Part shown: positions 45,107 to 54,338 of the stretch, in pieces
Position numbering within the stretch: position 1 is the stretch's first letter
Layout: each line of letters begins with the position of its first letter
NCBI GenBank assembly: GCA_038248505.1
Contig: JBBRXJ010000002.1
Span: 62,001 to 126,000 of the forward strand
DNA from: JBBRXJ01 sp038248505
Lineage (GTDB): Bacteria > Bacteroidota > Bacteroidia > Bacteroidales > JBBRXJ01
Length of the DNA stretch: 64,000 nucleotides
Direction of reading: 5' to 3'
The notes under the pieces: model-generated
What the model saw: the letters and a program-made list of their open reading frames with translations, nothing else
The model's database searches: none
Told to the model about the DNA's origin: nothing
Position numbers and translations under genes: made by a program

Positions 45107-45904
45107 ATGGTGCAATTTGATTTTCTTACAATCCGTTTTCTCGACATCATAGACATCCTTTTGGTTGCTTTTTTGATGTATCGACTGTTTATTCTTATTA
45201 GAGGGACAGCAGCTTTAAATATCTTCATTGGCATTTTTGTTGTGTATATTTTATGGTTACTTACAAAATCGCTAAAGATGGAGTTAGTAAGTACGATTTT
45301 AGGACAGATAATTGGCGTCGGCGTTATTGCACTTATAATCGTCTTTCAGCAAGAGATACGACGATTTTTATTACTTCTTGGAACTCAGTATTTCTCAAAT
45401 CGTGGTAGATTATTAAAAAATATATTTTATCTGAACGTGGGATCGAATATTGAATTGCGAATAAAAGGGATTATAAAAGCATGTATAAATTTATCAAATA
45501 AGAAAACCGGTGCACTTATTGTTATTACTGGAAAATCCGAATTAGAAGTTTTCTCAAAAACAGGTGATATTTTAAATGCTCACACCTCAAGTATGTTACT
45601 TGAATGTATTTTTACAAAAGATAGTCCACTGCACGATGGAGCCGTGATTATTGTAAAAGACAGAATTCATGCGGCACGTTGCATACTCCCATTATCAGAT
45701 AATATGAATCTGCCGTCGCATTTTGGTATGCGACATCGTGCTGCGGTGGGGATAAGTGAAATTACAGATGCCCTTGTGATTGTAATTTCAGAAGAACGGG
45801 GTGAAATTTCGATAGCAGAAAATGGGTCAATTAAAACAAATATAAGCTCTAAACAGCTAATTGAAATTTTAGAAACGAAGTATATTAGTACCAAAAAGTT
45901 ATAA
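45107..45904 (+). CDS. cdaA: Diadenylate cyclase CdaA
   Basis: A 265-residue protein: three membrane helices in the first about 90 residues (IIDILLVAFLMYRLFILI, LNIFIGIFVVYILWLL, IGVGVIALIIVFQQE), then the DisA_N diadenylate cyclase domain with SPLHDGAVII (DGA motif) and GMRHRAAVG (RHR motif). It makes cyclic di-AMP from two ATP; in other bacteria this messenger controls potassium and cell-wall homeostasis. A Kef/CPA2-type antiporter with Usp-like domains is 3 kb away; a link is only a guess. Start chosen at ATG 45107 because the upstream TTG overlaps the -7 box. Confidence 0.93.
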   Translation: MVQFDFLTIRFLDIIDILLVAFLMYRLFILIRGTAALNIFIGIFVVYILWLLTKSLKMELVSTILGQIIGVGVIALIIVFQQEIRRFLLLLGTQYFSNRGRLLKNIFYLNVGSNIELRIKGIIKACINLSNKKTGALIVITGKSELEVFSKTGDILNAHTSSMLLECIFTKDSPLHDGAVIIVKDRIHAARCILPLSDNMNLPSHFGMRHRAAVGISEITDALVIVISEERGEISIAENGSIKTNISSKQLIEILETKYISTKKL

Positions 45905-45918
45905 CCTAGAACCAACTC

Positions 45919-46557
45919 CTATTTTACGCTCTTTCGTTTAGTCAAAAAAGGCAACTTATTCTCTTCATGTTTAAGTAAGCGCTCAATATTCTTGAGATGC
46001 GTTATAATTAATAGCACAAAAATACCCACAGAAAAAATTATTAAACCCGGGTTATGATACTTAAAAACAAAGATCATAATGATGGGGAACAAAAATGCAG
46101 AAATCATTGAACTTAATGAAACATACTTACTTAGCAATAAGGAAATAATAAAAATACCCATTGTAATTAACGCAGGCACTGGAACCACAGCAAAACCAAC
46201 GCCCAAAAGCGTAGCAACTCCCTTACCTCCTTTAAAACCTGCAAATAAAGGAAATATATGTCCTAAAACAGCCATTATTCCAGCTACCAATTGCAGATTG
46301 ATTGCCGCATTCGTTCCTGATTCATAAACATGAAAAAGACTTACTAACTTAACAGCCATAAACCCTTTAAATATATCAAAAAGGAGGATTGGCACACCAA
46401 TCCTAGCACCCAATACACGAATAGCATTGGTAGCTCCAGCATTACCACTCCCAAATTGACGAATATCTTTATTAAAGAACCATTTACCAACCCATATTGA
46501 AGTCGGTATCGCACCTATTAAATAGGACATTGCAACCAACAATAATTTTACAAACAT
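45919..46557 (-). CDS. plsY: Glycerol-3-phosphate acyltransferase PlsY
   Basis: A 212-residue membrane protein with five or more helices and the PlsY motifs GSGNAGATNAIRVLG (about 37-51), GFKGGKGVAT (about 107) and the N-terminal LIGAIPTSIWVGK. It uses acyl-phosphate to acylate glycerol-3-phosphate at the membrane. The start lies inside the first copy of a 56-bp tandem duplication that also carries a second, upstream ATG opening an 18-codon ORF whose stop overlaps the plsY ATG (TAATG). Convergent with cdaA. Confidence 0.93.
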   Translation of the reverse strand: MFVKLLLVAMSYLIGAIPTSIWVGKWFFNKDIRQFGSGNAGATNAIRVLGARIGVPILLFDIFKGFMAVKLVSLFHVYESGTNAAINLQLVAGIMAVLGHIFPLFAGFKGGKGVATLLGVGFAVVPVPALITMGIFIISLLLSKYVSLSSMISAFLFPIIMIFVFKYHNPGLIIFSVGIFVLLIITHLKNIERLLKHEENKLPFLTKRKSVK

Positions 46558-46650
46558 TACATCACATTTTTAGTAGGCCAAAGATAAGACATAAACAATA
46601 ATTTTACAGACATCACATCTCATTTTTAGTAGGCCAAAGATAAGACATAT
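46539..46650. repeat. 56-bp tandem duplication over the plsY start
   Basis: Two copies (46539-46594 and 46595-46650), identical over the last 29 nt and with a few changes in the first half. The duplication copies the plsY start codon, its first codons and upstream sequence. Confidence 0.85.
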
Positions 46651-47122
46651 TTATTTTTAACCCGTTTTATACATTCGCTGGGGCTAATAAAATGAACAAA
46701 TTACCACAAGAGGCTAAGCTTTTCTTCGGGATTAACCGTAATACCAAAGCTCTAATCCAATCCACTAGACTTTTTTTCGTTTCATTTCTATAATCTAAAT
46801 GCGGATTAACAAGCATTCCTATGCATCAGTGAACATCAATAATATAAATCCCGGTATTTAGCACCTAATCTAAAATAAATTAGCTCTATTAATCAACTTG
46901 TTAGTCATTTCAAGCAAAAAATAGTATCCGTATTTCGCTGATATTTGCATAATATAATGGTCATTGTTTGGCTATATTTAGAAAAGGTTTAATATTTGCA
47001 AAAATAATAGGATTAAAACGGTTTTCGATAAAACGATAAGGAGCTAATAATATTAAGACATTAGACGGAATAGGCGAATAAAATTGAATTAATAATTAAA
47101 TAACCATAATTAAAAGCATTTT
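46651..47122. other. Intergenic region upstream of lysC
   Basis: AT-rich spacer. A promoter-like arrangement is present: TTTG at 46967-46970, 19-nt spacer, then TAATATTTG at 46990-46998 (one base longer than consensus). A 33-codon ORF at 46692-46793 has no supporting feature. No lysine riboswitch was recognised. Confidence 0.4.
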
Positions 47123-48433
47123 ATGATCATTCAAAAATTTGGAGGCACATCAGTAGGATCACCTGAACGTATACGGTCGGTTGCGGATCTTATTAATACA
47201 GGAGAAACAAAAATTGTTGTACTCTCAGCAATGTCTGGTACAACAAATAAATTGGTTGAGATATCAGACTATCTTTATAAAAAGAACTTTGATACGGCCA
47301 ATGAATTAATATACAAACTCGAGACCATTTATCACAAAGTAATTGAAGAACTTTACTCAAAAAAAGAGTCAAAAGAAGAAGCTATGCGCGTTATAGGCGA
47401 TATCTTCAATACATTAAAAGCCCATGTAGGTAAATCATTTTCAGAAAAAAATGAGAAAGTAATTCTTGCGCAAGGCGAATTATTGTCAACAAACATGTTT
47501 CAAATATACCTTAAGGAAATAGGATTAAAAACGGCCTTGCTTCCTGCACTTGAATACATGAAAACAAATGAAAATGCCGAGCCCGATTACGCTTTTATTA
47601 AAACCGCATTAAAGAAAATGATTGATGGCCATTCTGGGGTCAATCTTTTTGTTACCCAAGGATTTATATGCCGTAATTACATGGGAGATGTTGACAATTT
47701 ACAAAGAGGCGGAAGCGATTATAGTGCCTCCATAGTTGGGGCGGCTATTAATTCACAATCAATTGAAATTTGGACAGACATTGATGGCATGCACAATAAT
47801 GATCCTCGAATTGTTCAAAACACACATTCAATAGAGAGTTTATCCTTTGATGAAGCAGCTGAGTTGGCCTATTTTGGAGCTAAAATATTGCATCCAACCA
47901 GCGTGCTACCTGCTAAATTTGCCGATATCCCTGTGTGGTTAAAGAACACCATGAATCCAGCAGCAAAAGGCACCTTAATCACTAAAGAACCTCGAATAAC
48001 TGGTGTTAAAGCAATTGCCGCCAAAGACAATATCACATCAATAAAAATTAAATCGGGAAGAATGCTTCTAGCCTATGGTTTTCTTACAAAGGTGTTTGAA
48101 ATATTTGCAAAACATAAAACACCCATTGATATGATAACAACCTCTGAAGTTGGTGTTGCTGTTACTATTGACAATAAAAAAGCAATAAACGAAATTATTG
48201 AGGAATTAAAAGAATATGGCCAAGTAAGCATTTGTGAAGAGCAAACTATTATTTGTATTGTTGGTTACATGTTAAGCGAATCAAAAGATGTAATGAAGAA
48301 AGTATTTACAGCACTCGATGGCATTCCAATTCAAATGATTTCATATGGAGGTAGTATGCATAACGTTTCAGTTCTTGTAAATCAAAAAGACAAAAACAAT
48401 ACCCTGATAAAACTAAACGAACATTTGTTTTAA
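47123..48433 (+). CDS. lysC: Aspartate kinase
   Basis: A 436-residue monofunctional aspartokinase: KFGGTSVGSPERIRSV (residues 4-19), VVLSAMSGTTNKLV, QGFICRNYMGDVDNLQRGGSD (ATP/aspartate loop) and EIWTDIDGMHNNDPRIV; C-terminal about 300-436 are two ACT-like regulatory domains (MITTSEVGVAVTID, MISYGGSMHNVSVLV). It phosphorylates aspartate for lysine, threonine and methionine synthesis, and ACT domains suggest feedback control. Followed by an intrinsic terminator. Confidence 0.95.
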   Translation: MIIQKFGGTSVGSPERIRSVADLINTGETKIVVLSAMSGTTNKLVEISDYLYKKNFDTANELIYKLETIYHKVIEELYSKKESKEEAMRVIGDIFNTLKAHVGKSFSEKNEKVILAQGELLSTNMFQIYLKEIGLKTALLPALEYMKTNENAEPDYAFIKTALKKMIDGHSGVNLFVTQGFICRNYMGDVDNLQRGGSDYSASIVGAAINSQSIEIWTDIDGMHNNDPRIVQNTHSIESLSFDEAAELAYFGAKILHPTSVLPAKFADIPVWLKNTMNPAAKGTLITKEPRITGVKAIAAKDNITSIKIKSGRMLLAYGFLTKVFEIFAKHKTPIDMITTSEVGVAVTIDNKKAINEIIEELKEYGQVSICEEQTIICIVGYMLSESKDVMKKVFTALDGIPIQMISYGGSMHNVSVLVNQKDKNNTLIKLNEHLF

Positions 48434-48450
48434 TAAATCATAAAAGCATA

Positions 48451-48479
48451 AAAGCCTCGGAAATTTCCGGGGCTTTTTT
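48451..48479 (+). terminator. Intrinsic terminator after lysC
   Basis: An 11-bp stem (AAAGCCTCGGA / TTCCGGGGCTTT) with one G-T pair and AATT loop followed by T-run. Confidence 0.88.
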
Positions 48480-48597
48480 ATTTCAACTTTATTACTGAAA
48501 GGCAAATAACGCTAGTAAATCGAGAATAGCCCCAAAATATGATACCGAAAGCAATTTTTCCACTTTTTTGTATATATTTAATGTTTTAACAAACATA

Positions 48598-50715
48598 ATG
48601 GAATTTAACTTAAACATAAGTCTGCCACTGCGTGATCCGGTAATGATATTTGCACTTTTGCTCTTCATCATACTAATTACACCTATTGTTTTACGTAGAC
48701 TTCGTATCCCTCCAATAATAGGCTTAATACTTGCTGGGGTAGCCATTGGGCCTTATGGATTTAATTTAATTGTAAAAGATGGTGGCTTAGACCTACTAAG
48801 CACCACAGGTTTGCTCTATATCATGTTTATGGCAGGTTTAGAGATGGACATGATTGAATTCTTACAAAACAAATTTAAAGGAATGGCCTTTGGTATTCTA
48901 ACTTTTATCATACCATTTGGAATAGGCTTTCCTATATGCTTGTATCTTCTCAAGCTAAATCTTCTATCATCCATTCTTATTTCCATTATGTTCTCATCAC
49001 ATACACTAGTAACCTATCCAATAGCAAGCCGAATGGGAGTAATACGTAATCCAGCTGTACCAATAACATTAGCTGCCACTATTATTACCGATACATTAGT
49101 TCTAGTAATACTTTCTGTTGTATCAAACTATTCAGATGGAATGACAGACTACTCCTACTGGTTAAATTTTACAGTACTATTCACTGCATTTATTGTATTT
49201 ATCATATTCATTTTTCCATTAATTGGCCGTTGGTTTTTTAAAAATACCGATGGAGAGAAAAATAGTCAATTTGTGTTTATTTTGGCTATGCTTTTCTTAG
49301 CATCGGTTTTAGCGCGTATTGCAAGTATGGAACCAATTGTAGGAGCTTTTCTTGCAGGTCTGGCATTAAATCGGTTGGTTCCACATAATTCATCGCTAAT
49401 GAATCGCATTGATTTTGTTGGTCATGCTTTATTCATCCCCATATTTCTCATTGCTGTTGGTATGATTGTTGATGTTAAGATACTTTTTAATGGCACGTAT
49501 GCATTTGTTTTTGCGGGTATTCTTACTGCAATTACAATTACTGGGAAATTTCTTGCGGCACATATTTCACGCTTTATCTTTGGTTTTAGTAGAAAACAAG
49601 GTGATTTAATGTTTGGACTTAGTGTATCACACGCTGCTGCTACATTAGCTGTAGTAATGGTGGGGTTTAGAAATGGACTCTTAACGGAAGAAATGTTAAA
49701 TGGGGCTGTAATAATAATACTTGTTACTTGCATACTTGCAACGATTGTTACAGAAAAAGCATCACGTGAAATTGCTATTGAAGAACGAGAGAAAAACATT
49801 GTACACATAGGGCAAGTTGAACGACTATTAGTTCCCATTTCCAACCCAGCAAGCATGGAGCATATGATAGATTTATCAGTGATGTTAAAAGGGTCGCAAA
49901 ACCAAGATCCAATATATGCATTGTCCGTAATAAATGACGATCCTGAAATTCGATTGAAAGTATTGCAAGCAAGAGAAATTCTTGAAAGAGCCATTTCCCA
50001 TCATGCTGGTGATCAAATAATACAAGCCATTACAAGAATTGATTTAAACCCTGCTAACGGTATAATACGCGCTGCCAAAGAAATGGCAACAACTGACATA
50101 ATTATTGGGTGGCATGGGCCTATTAGTACTGACGAGTTAATTTTTGGTTCTACACTTGATGCTTTGCTTAATCAGACAAGTCAAAATATTTTCGTTTGTC
50201 GCTTAACAAGACCATTAAATTTAATAAAACGTATAGTATTGCTTGCCCCTCCAAATGCCGAATTAGAATATGGATTCAGATCATGGGCCGATAAAATAAT
50301 TAATTTAGCGCAACGAACTGGTGCTAAAATATTGCTACTTGGAAACAAAGAAACCTATAATGCGATTGTACACCAACGTAGAATAAATATTACTATTGAA
50401 GCATTTAGTGATTGGAGTAATATGGAACAATTACTGCCTATTATTCATGAAAATGATTTGTTAATCTTAGTGAATGCTCGCAAAGGAACGTTATCATATA
50501 TTAGCAATATGGAAAGCATTCCACGTCATATTGCACGTACATTACCAGATCCTCTATTTATAACTATATATCCTGAACAAACATCAGATGACACACGAAA
50601 GACTTCACTTTTTGGAGGCGAATTAGGTCATTTTACCATTGGTGAACAAATAAACAAAATAACGAACATTACGGTTGGTGCAGTAAAAAAGATATTCCCT
50701 GATAAAGAATCATAG
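48598..50715 (+). CDS. CPA2 (Kef/NhaP-type) cation:proton antiporter with C-terminal Usp-like region
   Basis: A 705-residue protein from ATG 48598 (MEFNLNISL); an upstream ATG at 48568 adds ten residues without support. Residues about 15-390 form twelve membrane helices with CPA2 motifs LRIPPIIGLILAGVAIGP, TTGLLYIMFMAGLEMD and LASVLARIASMEPIVGAFLAGLALNR. Residues about 410-705 are soluble and resemble one or two universal stress protein domains (RLLVPISNPASMEHMIDLS, RIVLLAPPNAELEYG), probably a regulatory nucleotide-binding module. It exchanges monovalent cations for protons at the inner membrane. Confidence 0.85.
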   Translation: MEFNLNISLPLRDPVMIFALLLFIILITPIVLRRLRIPPIIGLILAGVAIGPYGFNLIVKDGGLDLLSTTGLLYIMFMAGLEMDMIEFLQNKFKGMAFGILTFIIPFGIGFPICLYLLKLNLLSSILISIMFSSHTLVTYPIASRMGVIRNPAVPITLAATIITDTLVLVILSVVSNYSDGMTDYSYWLNFTVLFTAFIVFIIFIFPLIGRWFFKNTDGEKNSQFVFILAMLFLASVLARIASMEPIVGAFLAGLALNRLVPHNSSLMNRIDFVGHALFIPIFLIAVGMIVDVKILFNGTYAFVFAGILTAITITGKFLAAHISRFIFGFSRKQGDLMFGLSVSHAAATLAVVMVGFRNGLLTEEMLNGAVIIILVTCILATIVTEKASREIAIEEREKNIVHIGQVERLLVPISNPASMEHMIDLSVMLKGSQNQDPIYALSVINDDPEIRLKVLQAREILERAISHHAGDQIIQAITRIDLNPANGIIRAAKEMATTDIIIGWHGPISTDELIFGSTLDALLNQTSQNIFVCRLTRPLNLIKRIVLLAPPNAELEYGFRSWADKIINLAQRTGAKILLLGNKETYNAIVHQRRINITIEAFSDWSNMEQLLPIIHENDLLILVNARKGTLSYISNMESIPRHIARTLPDPLFITIYPEQTSDDTRKTSLFGGELGHFTIGEQINKITNITVGAVKKIFPDKES

Positions 50716-50739
50716 GTTTTAAACTAATAAAAATGAAAA

Positions 50740-52614
50740 ATGAAATTGCGAAAGATACTAATGATTGTCACAGTTTTCCTGTGTGTAGAATCAATTAATG
50801 GGCAAGAAATATTCAGAAATGATAACGCTCAATTATTAGCAAATGGCAAGGCCTTTGTTAGCTGGGAAAAGCCACCACAATATTCAAAAACATATTATGT
50901 TGATGGGCAATCTTTACTCGCTTCTGATGAAAATACGGGAACTGCTGAACAACCTTTTCGTACAATAAATAAAGCGGCACAAATTGTTAAAGCAGGTGAA
51001 CGAGTTGTTATCCGCGAAGGAGTATATCGCGAATCGATACACCCGCTAAATGGGGGAACGTCTGCTGACAAAATGATTTATTACGAAGCAGAAAAAAATC
51101 AAACTGTAATTATTAAAGGTTCAATAATTACATCAAAAGAGCGTTGGAAAAAATCAAACGGATTTAATTTTCCTGCTCCTTCTTATAGTATAAAGGACAC
51201 TTCAAATGTATGGCAATACTCATTTAATGGAAATGAATTTAATGGCTACAACCCATTTGGAATGCTCAATTTGATGCACGACCGATCATGGCTTCAGTAT
51301 AAAAAAGAGGTAAATATGACACCTCATTTTATGCGTCGTGGTATGCTTTTTGCAAATGGAATACCCGCAAAACAAGTTTTACATACAAAAGAATTACGTA
51401 AAGCTGTTAAAGATACTATTTCGTTTTGGGTTGAGCACAATGGGATGCGCATACATGTAAATTTTCCGAATGGAAAAAACCCATCCGATTATGAAATTGA
51501 GATATCAAATAAGGAGCAGATTTTTGTTCCTTCTGAATATGGATTAAATTATATTCAATTAAAAGATATTACGTTCATGCATGCAAGTAATGGTTTTCCT
51601 GTACCGCAAAGAGGTATGGTATCAGCGAATCGTGGGCACCATTGGATTATTGAAAATTGTATTATTGATGGTGCAAATTCAGTTGGTATTGATTTAGGTA
51701 TTGAGATATGGGATGCTGATTCACCACGAAATGGCGTTTTAGGTCATTGTATTATTCGCAAAAATATTTTTAGAAACTGCGGTATATCTGGCTTACAAGG
51801 TATGGGTTGCGTTGACATGTTAATTGAAGACAATATTTTCGAAAATATTGGATGGCAAGATGCTGAACTTGGATTTGAATCGGGTGCTATTAAATTGCAT
51901 AATTCAGATAACACACTTATTAGACGCAATATGTTTCGATACATATCTTATGCACCGGGCATTTGGTTAGATTATCTTTCAAATGAAAATTGCCGAATCA
52001 CACGTAATATTTTCACAAATATTATTACAGCAAGAGGTGCAATTTATATTGAAGTGAGTCATCGTGATTGCAGAGTGGATCACAATATTTTTAATAAGAT
52101 AAATAGTCGCTATTGGCTAAATGGCGATTACGGGGCTGGTGGAAGCGCACTGTACACGGACGGCTCAGACAGTATTCGTTTCGATCATAATTTAGTTTTT
52201 GATGTTGAGAACAGCGGCTTTGGTTGTTATCAGAATGCTGATCGCTTGGTTGATGGTAGAGGTGGAATAACACGGTGGCACAAGGTCAGCAATAATATAT
52301 TTGTTGACTGTCGAAAGGAAGCCATTGAATTTCCTAATGAATTTAATTTTTGTGATGGTAATATTTTCAGCAAAGTTCCATCGGGTTACATTAAAATTGC
52401 AAATCCCGCACCAGCTATGCTATGGGATATTGATGCTGTAAGAAAAGTCTATGGGTGGGAACGAAATGGGAAAATGATAGCGGACATTATGTTTAATCTC
52501 GATCCGCAGGCAATGACGCTCAACATTATAGTACCAAACGGGTTTACTACAAGTGCCGGGCCATTTATTGAATATAAGAACCTAACTAAGCTCAATATTG
52601 ATCCGAGAAAATAA
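50740..52614 (+). CDS. Secreted right-handed parallel beta-helix protein
   Basis: A 624-residue exported protein (signal residues 1-21, ending SINGQ). After an N-terminal segment with YYVDGQSLLASDENTGTAEQPFRTINKAA (DUF1565-like opening of a beta-helix), residues about 270-560 show many regularly spaced N/D-I-F turns (IIRKNIFRNCGISGL, NTLIRRNMFRYIS, RVDHNIFNKI, DHNLVFDV) typical of polysaccharide-lyase or hydrolase beta-helices. I see no defined catalytic triad. No T9SS C-terminal domain is present, so it is probably periplasmic or surface lipid-free. Substrate unknown. Confidence 0.75.
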   Translation: MKLRKILMIVTVFLCVESINGQEIFRNDNAQLLANGKAFVSWEKPPQYSKTYYVDGQSLLASDENTGTAEQPFRTINKAAQIVKAGERVVIREGVYRESIHPLNGGTSADKMIYYEAEKNQTVIIKGSIITSKERWKKSNGFNFPAPSYSIKDTSNVWQYSFNGNEFNGYNPFGMLNLMHDRSWLQYKKEVNMTPHFMRRGMLFANGIPAKQVLHTKELRKAVKDTISFWVEHNGMRIHVNFPNGKNPSDYEIEISNKEQIFVPSEYGLNYIQLKDITFMHASNGFPVPQRGMVSANRGHHWIIENCIIDGANSVGIDLGIEIWDADSPRNGVLGHCIIRKNIFRNCGISGLQGMGCVDMLIEDNIFENIGWQDAELGFESGAIKLHNSDNTLIRRNMFRYISYAPGIWLDYLSNENCRITRNIFTNIITARGAIYIEVSHRDCRVDHNIFNKINSRYWLNGDYGAGGSALYTDGSDSIRFDHNLVFDVENSGFGCYQNADRLVDGRGGITRWHKVSNNIFVDCRKEAIEFPNEFNFCDGNIFSKVPSGYIKIANPAPAMLWDIDAVRKVYGWERNGKMIADIMFNLDPQAMTLNIIVPNGFTTSAGPFIEYKNLTKLNIDPRK

Positions 52615-52707
52615 AAACTCGCAAACATATCATTAGCTAATAATTAAGCGAAATACGGAATTAATCAGCAATTTTTAATAAAATAGAGCAAATATGCTTT
52701 GTTTTTA

Positions 52708-52715
52708 TATATTTG
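52708..52715 (+). promoter_or_regulatory. Putative -7 element (TATATTTG) of the aspartate aminotransferase gene
   Basis: Exact TAnnTTTG match, ending 41 nt before the ATG. No matching -33 seen. Confidence 0.4.
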
Positions 52716-52756
52716 TGCCATAAAGCGTTAATAATTAACAATAAAAATATAAAACA

Positions 52757-53950
52757 ATGGAAGCAGTATCAAGAAGAATCGCCAATTTGGCCGCCTCAGC
52801 CACTGTTGCAATGAATCAGAAAACAAAAGATTTACAAGCACAGGGTATTGACGTTATTAATCTCACTGTTGGAGAACCCGATTTTCCGACTCCTGACAAT
52901 GTAAAAAATGCTGCAAAACAAGCAATTGATAATAACTTCAGTTATTATTCTCCTGTTGGTGGCTACAATGATTTACGTGAGGCAATTTCAAAGAAAATGA
53001 AAGACGAGAACAATCTCGATTATAACTGGCAGCAAATTATTGTATCAAATGGGGCTAAACATTCTTTGGCAAATGTAATTCTTTCACTTATTGATCCGGA
53101 TGATGAAGTAATCATTCCAGCGCCTTATTGGGTTAGCTATGCTGAGCTTGTTAAGTTAGCTGAAGGAAAGAATATTATTCTCGAATCAACAATCGAAAAT
53201 AATTACAAAGTTACCGCAGCACAAATTGAAAAAGCAATTACACCAAAAACCAAAATGCTTATTTTGTGTTCTCCATCAAACCCAACAGGTGCAGTGTACA
53301 GCAAAACAGAGTTAGAAGCAATTGCTAAAGTAATTGAAAAAAACCCACACGTTTTTGTTTTGTCAGATGAGATTTACGAGTACATTAACTATGTTGGCAA
53401 GCATGAAAGTATTGCACAATTCGCTGCTATTAAAGAGCAAGTAATCGTTATTAATGGTGTTTCAAAGGGTTTTGCTATGACTGGCTGGCGTATTGGATTT
53501 ATGTGCGGACCACTTTGGCTTGCTAAAGCATGTGATAAACTACAAAGTCAAATGACCACTGGCCCATGCAGTATTAGCCAAAAAGCAAGTTCATTTGCAT
53601 ACAATGCCAACCGCGAATATTGCAATATGATGCGCGATGGATTTGCTCGTCGTCGTGCGTTAATGGTAAAAGGCATGCAAGAAATTAAGGGTGTAAAGCT
53701 AAGTATTCCTGAAGGTGCATTTTATGTATTTCCTGATATTAGTTCCTTCTTTGGAAAATCAGCAGGTAACAGTACTATTAAAAATTCAGATGATATGAGC
53801 TTGTATTTACTAGATAAAGCTTTTGTTGCAACCGTTGCCGGTTCAGCTTTTGGTGAAGACAAATGCATTCGTATTTCTTATGCAAGCAGCGACGAAAAAC
53901 TGCTTAAAGCACTAAAACAAATGAAAGAAGCGCTTGATTTATTGAAATAA
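52757..53950 (+). CDS. Aspartate aminotransferase (class I/II)
   Basis: A 397-residue PLP enzyme. LTVGEPDFPTPDNV near residue 37, YSPVGGYNDLREAI, LILCSPSNPTGAVYS (Asn contacting PLP), ISDEIYEYI-like LSDEIYEYI, and NGVSKGFAMTGWRIGF with the Schiff-base lysine match bacterial aspartate aminotransferases of the Igamma (AspB/AatA-like) type. It interconverts aspartate and oxaloacetate; some relatives are prephenate aminotransferases, which I cannot exclude. It is monocistronic with its own promoter and a terminator. Confidence 0.92.
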   Translation: MEAVSRRIANLAASATVAMNQKTKDLQAQGIDVINLTVGEPDFPTPDNVKNAAKQAIDNNFSYYSPVGGYNDLREAISKKMKDENNLDYNWQQIIVSNGAKHSLANVILSLIDPDDEVIIPAPYWVSYAELVKLAEGKNIILESTIENNYKVTAAQIEKAITPKTKMLILCSPSNPTGAVYSKTELEAIAKVIEKNPHVFVLSDEIYEYINYVGKHESIAQFAAIKEQVIVINGVSKGFAMTGWRIGFMCGPLWLAKACDKLQSQMTTGPCSISQKASSFAYNANREYCNMMRDGFARRRALMVKGMQEIKGVKLSIPEGAFYVFPDISSFFGKSAGNSTIKNSDDMSLYLLDKAFVATVAGSAFGEDKCIRISYASSDEKLLKALKQMKEALDLLK

Positions 53951-53980
53951 GACTGGTATAATTTGCAGAATAAAATCACA

Positions 53981-54011
53981 AAAAAGCTGTTCGTTTGAAC
54001 GGCTTTTTTTT
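53981..54011 (+). terminator. Intrinsic terminator after the aminotransferase gene
   Basis: GCTGTTC-GTTT-GAACGGC stem (one G-T pair) flanked by A-run and a run of eight T. Confidence 0.9.
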
Positions 54012-54129
54012 ATACTTTTTGTGGTAACATAATTTATCAATATGATTAGTATGCATTTTGTTATTTGCAATATATTAATAAGATAGGATTGATTATTAAA
54101 TACAAATAAGCGCGCAGAAATGAGAGATT

Positions 54130-54290
54130 TACCAAACGGGGCTTCGAGGGCATTTCGATAAACTCAATGTAGCAACTCAGCCATCTAATCTTTCTTATTG
54201 CCCTTAGTGATCTTAGCGCCCTCAGTGATTAAAAAACGCTTAATGTTCGCCTCGGCGTCTTTGTGCTCTTAGTGTCTTAGTGGTTTTATT
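54130..54290. repeat. Degenerate dispersed-repeat cluster
   Basis: Two kinds of repeat-like sequence in noncoding DNA: about 54138-54175 (TTTCGATAAACTCAATG and flank) and 54199-54287, where CTTAGTG-type units recur at roughly ten-base spacing (CCCTTAGTGATCTTAGCG, GCTCTTAGTGTCTTAGTGG). No ORF is kept. The second kind resembles short repeats I know from many environmental genomes, but this needs comparison with the rest of this genome. Confidence 0.5.
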
Positions 54291-54338
54291 ATTAATATCT
54301 TTATTGTATCTTTACATTCAAATTTATACTTTAATACT

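Noticed and set aside
46692..46793. 33-codon ORF upstream of lysC (MNKLPQEAKLFF...)
   Set aside because: No start signal, no family and no coupling to a neighbour.
46651..47122. Possible lysine riboswitch before lysC
   Set aside because: I could not find the paired helices or conserved core of a lysine riboswitch.
49422..49994. 190-codon minus-strand ORF inside the antiporter gene
   Set aside because: The plus-strand frame carries clear CPA2 and Usp-like patterns through the same region; the antisense frame has no family or start signal and is a frame shadow.
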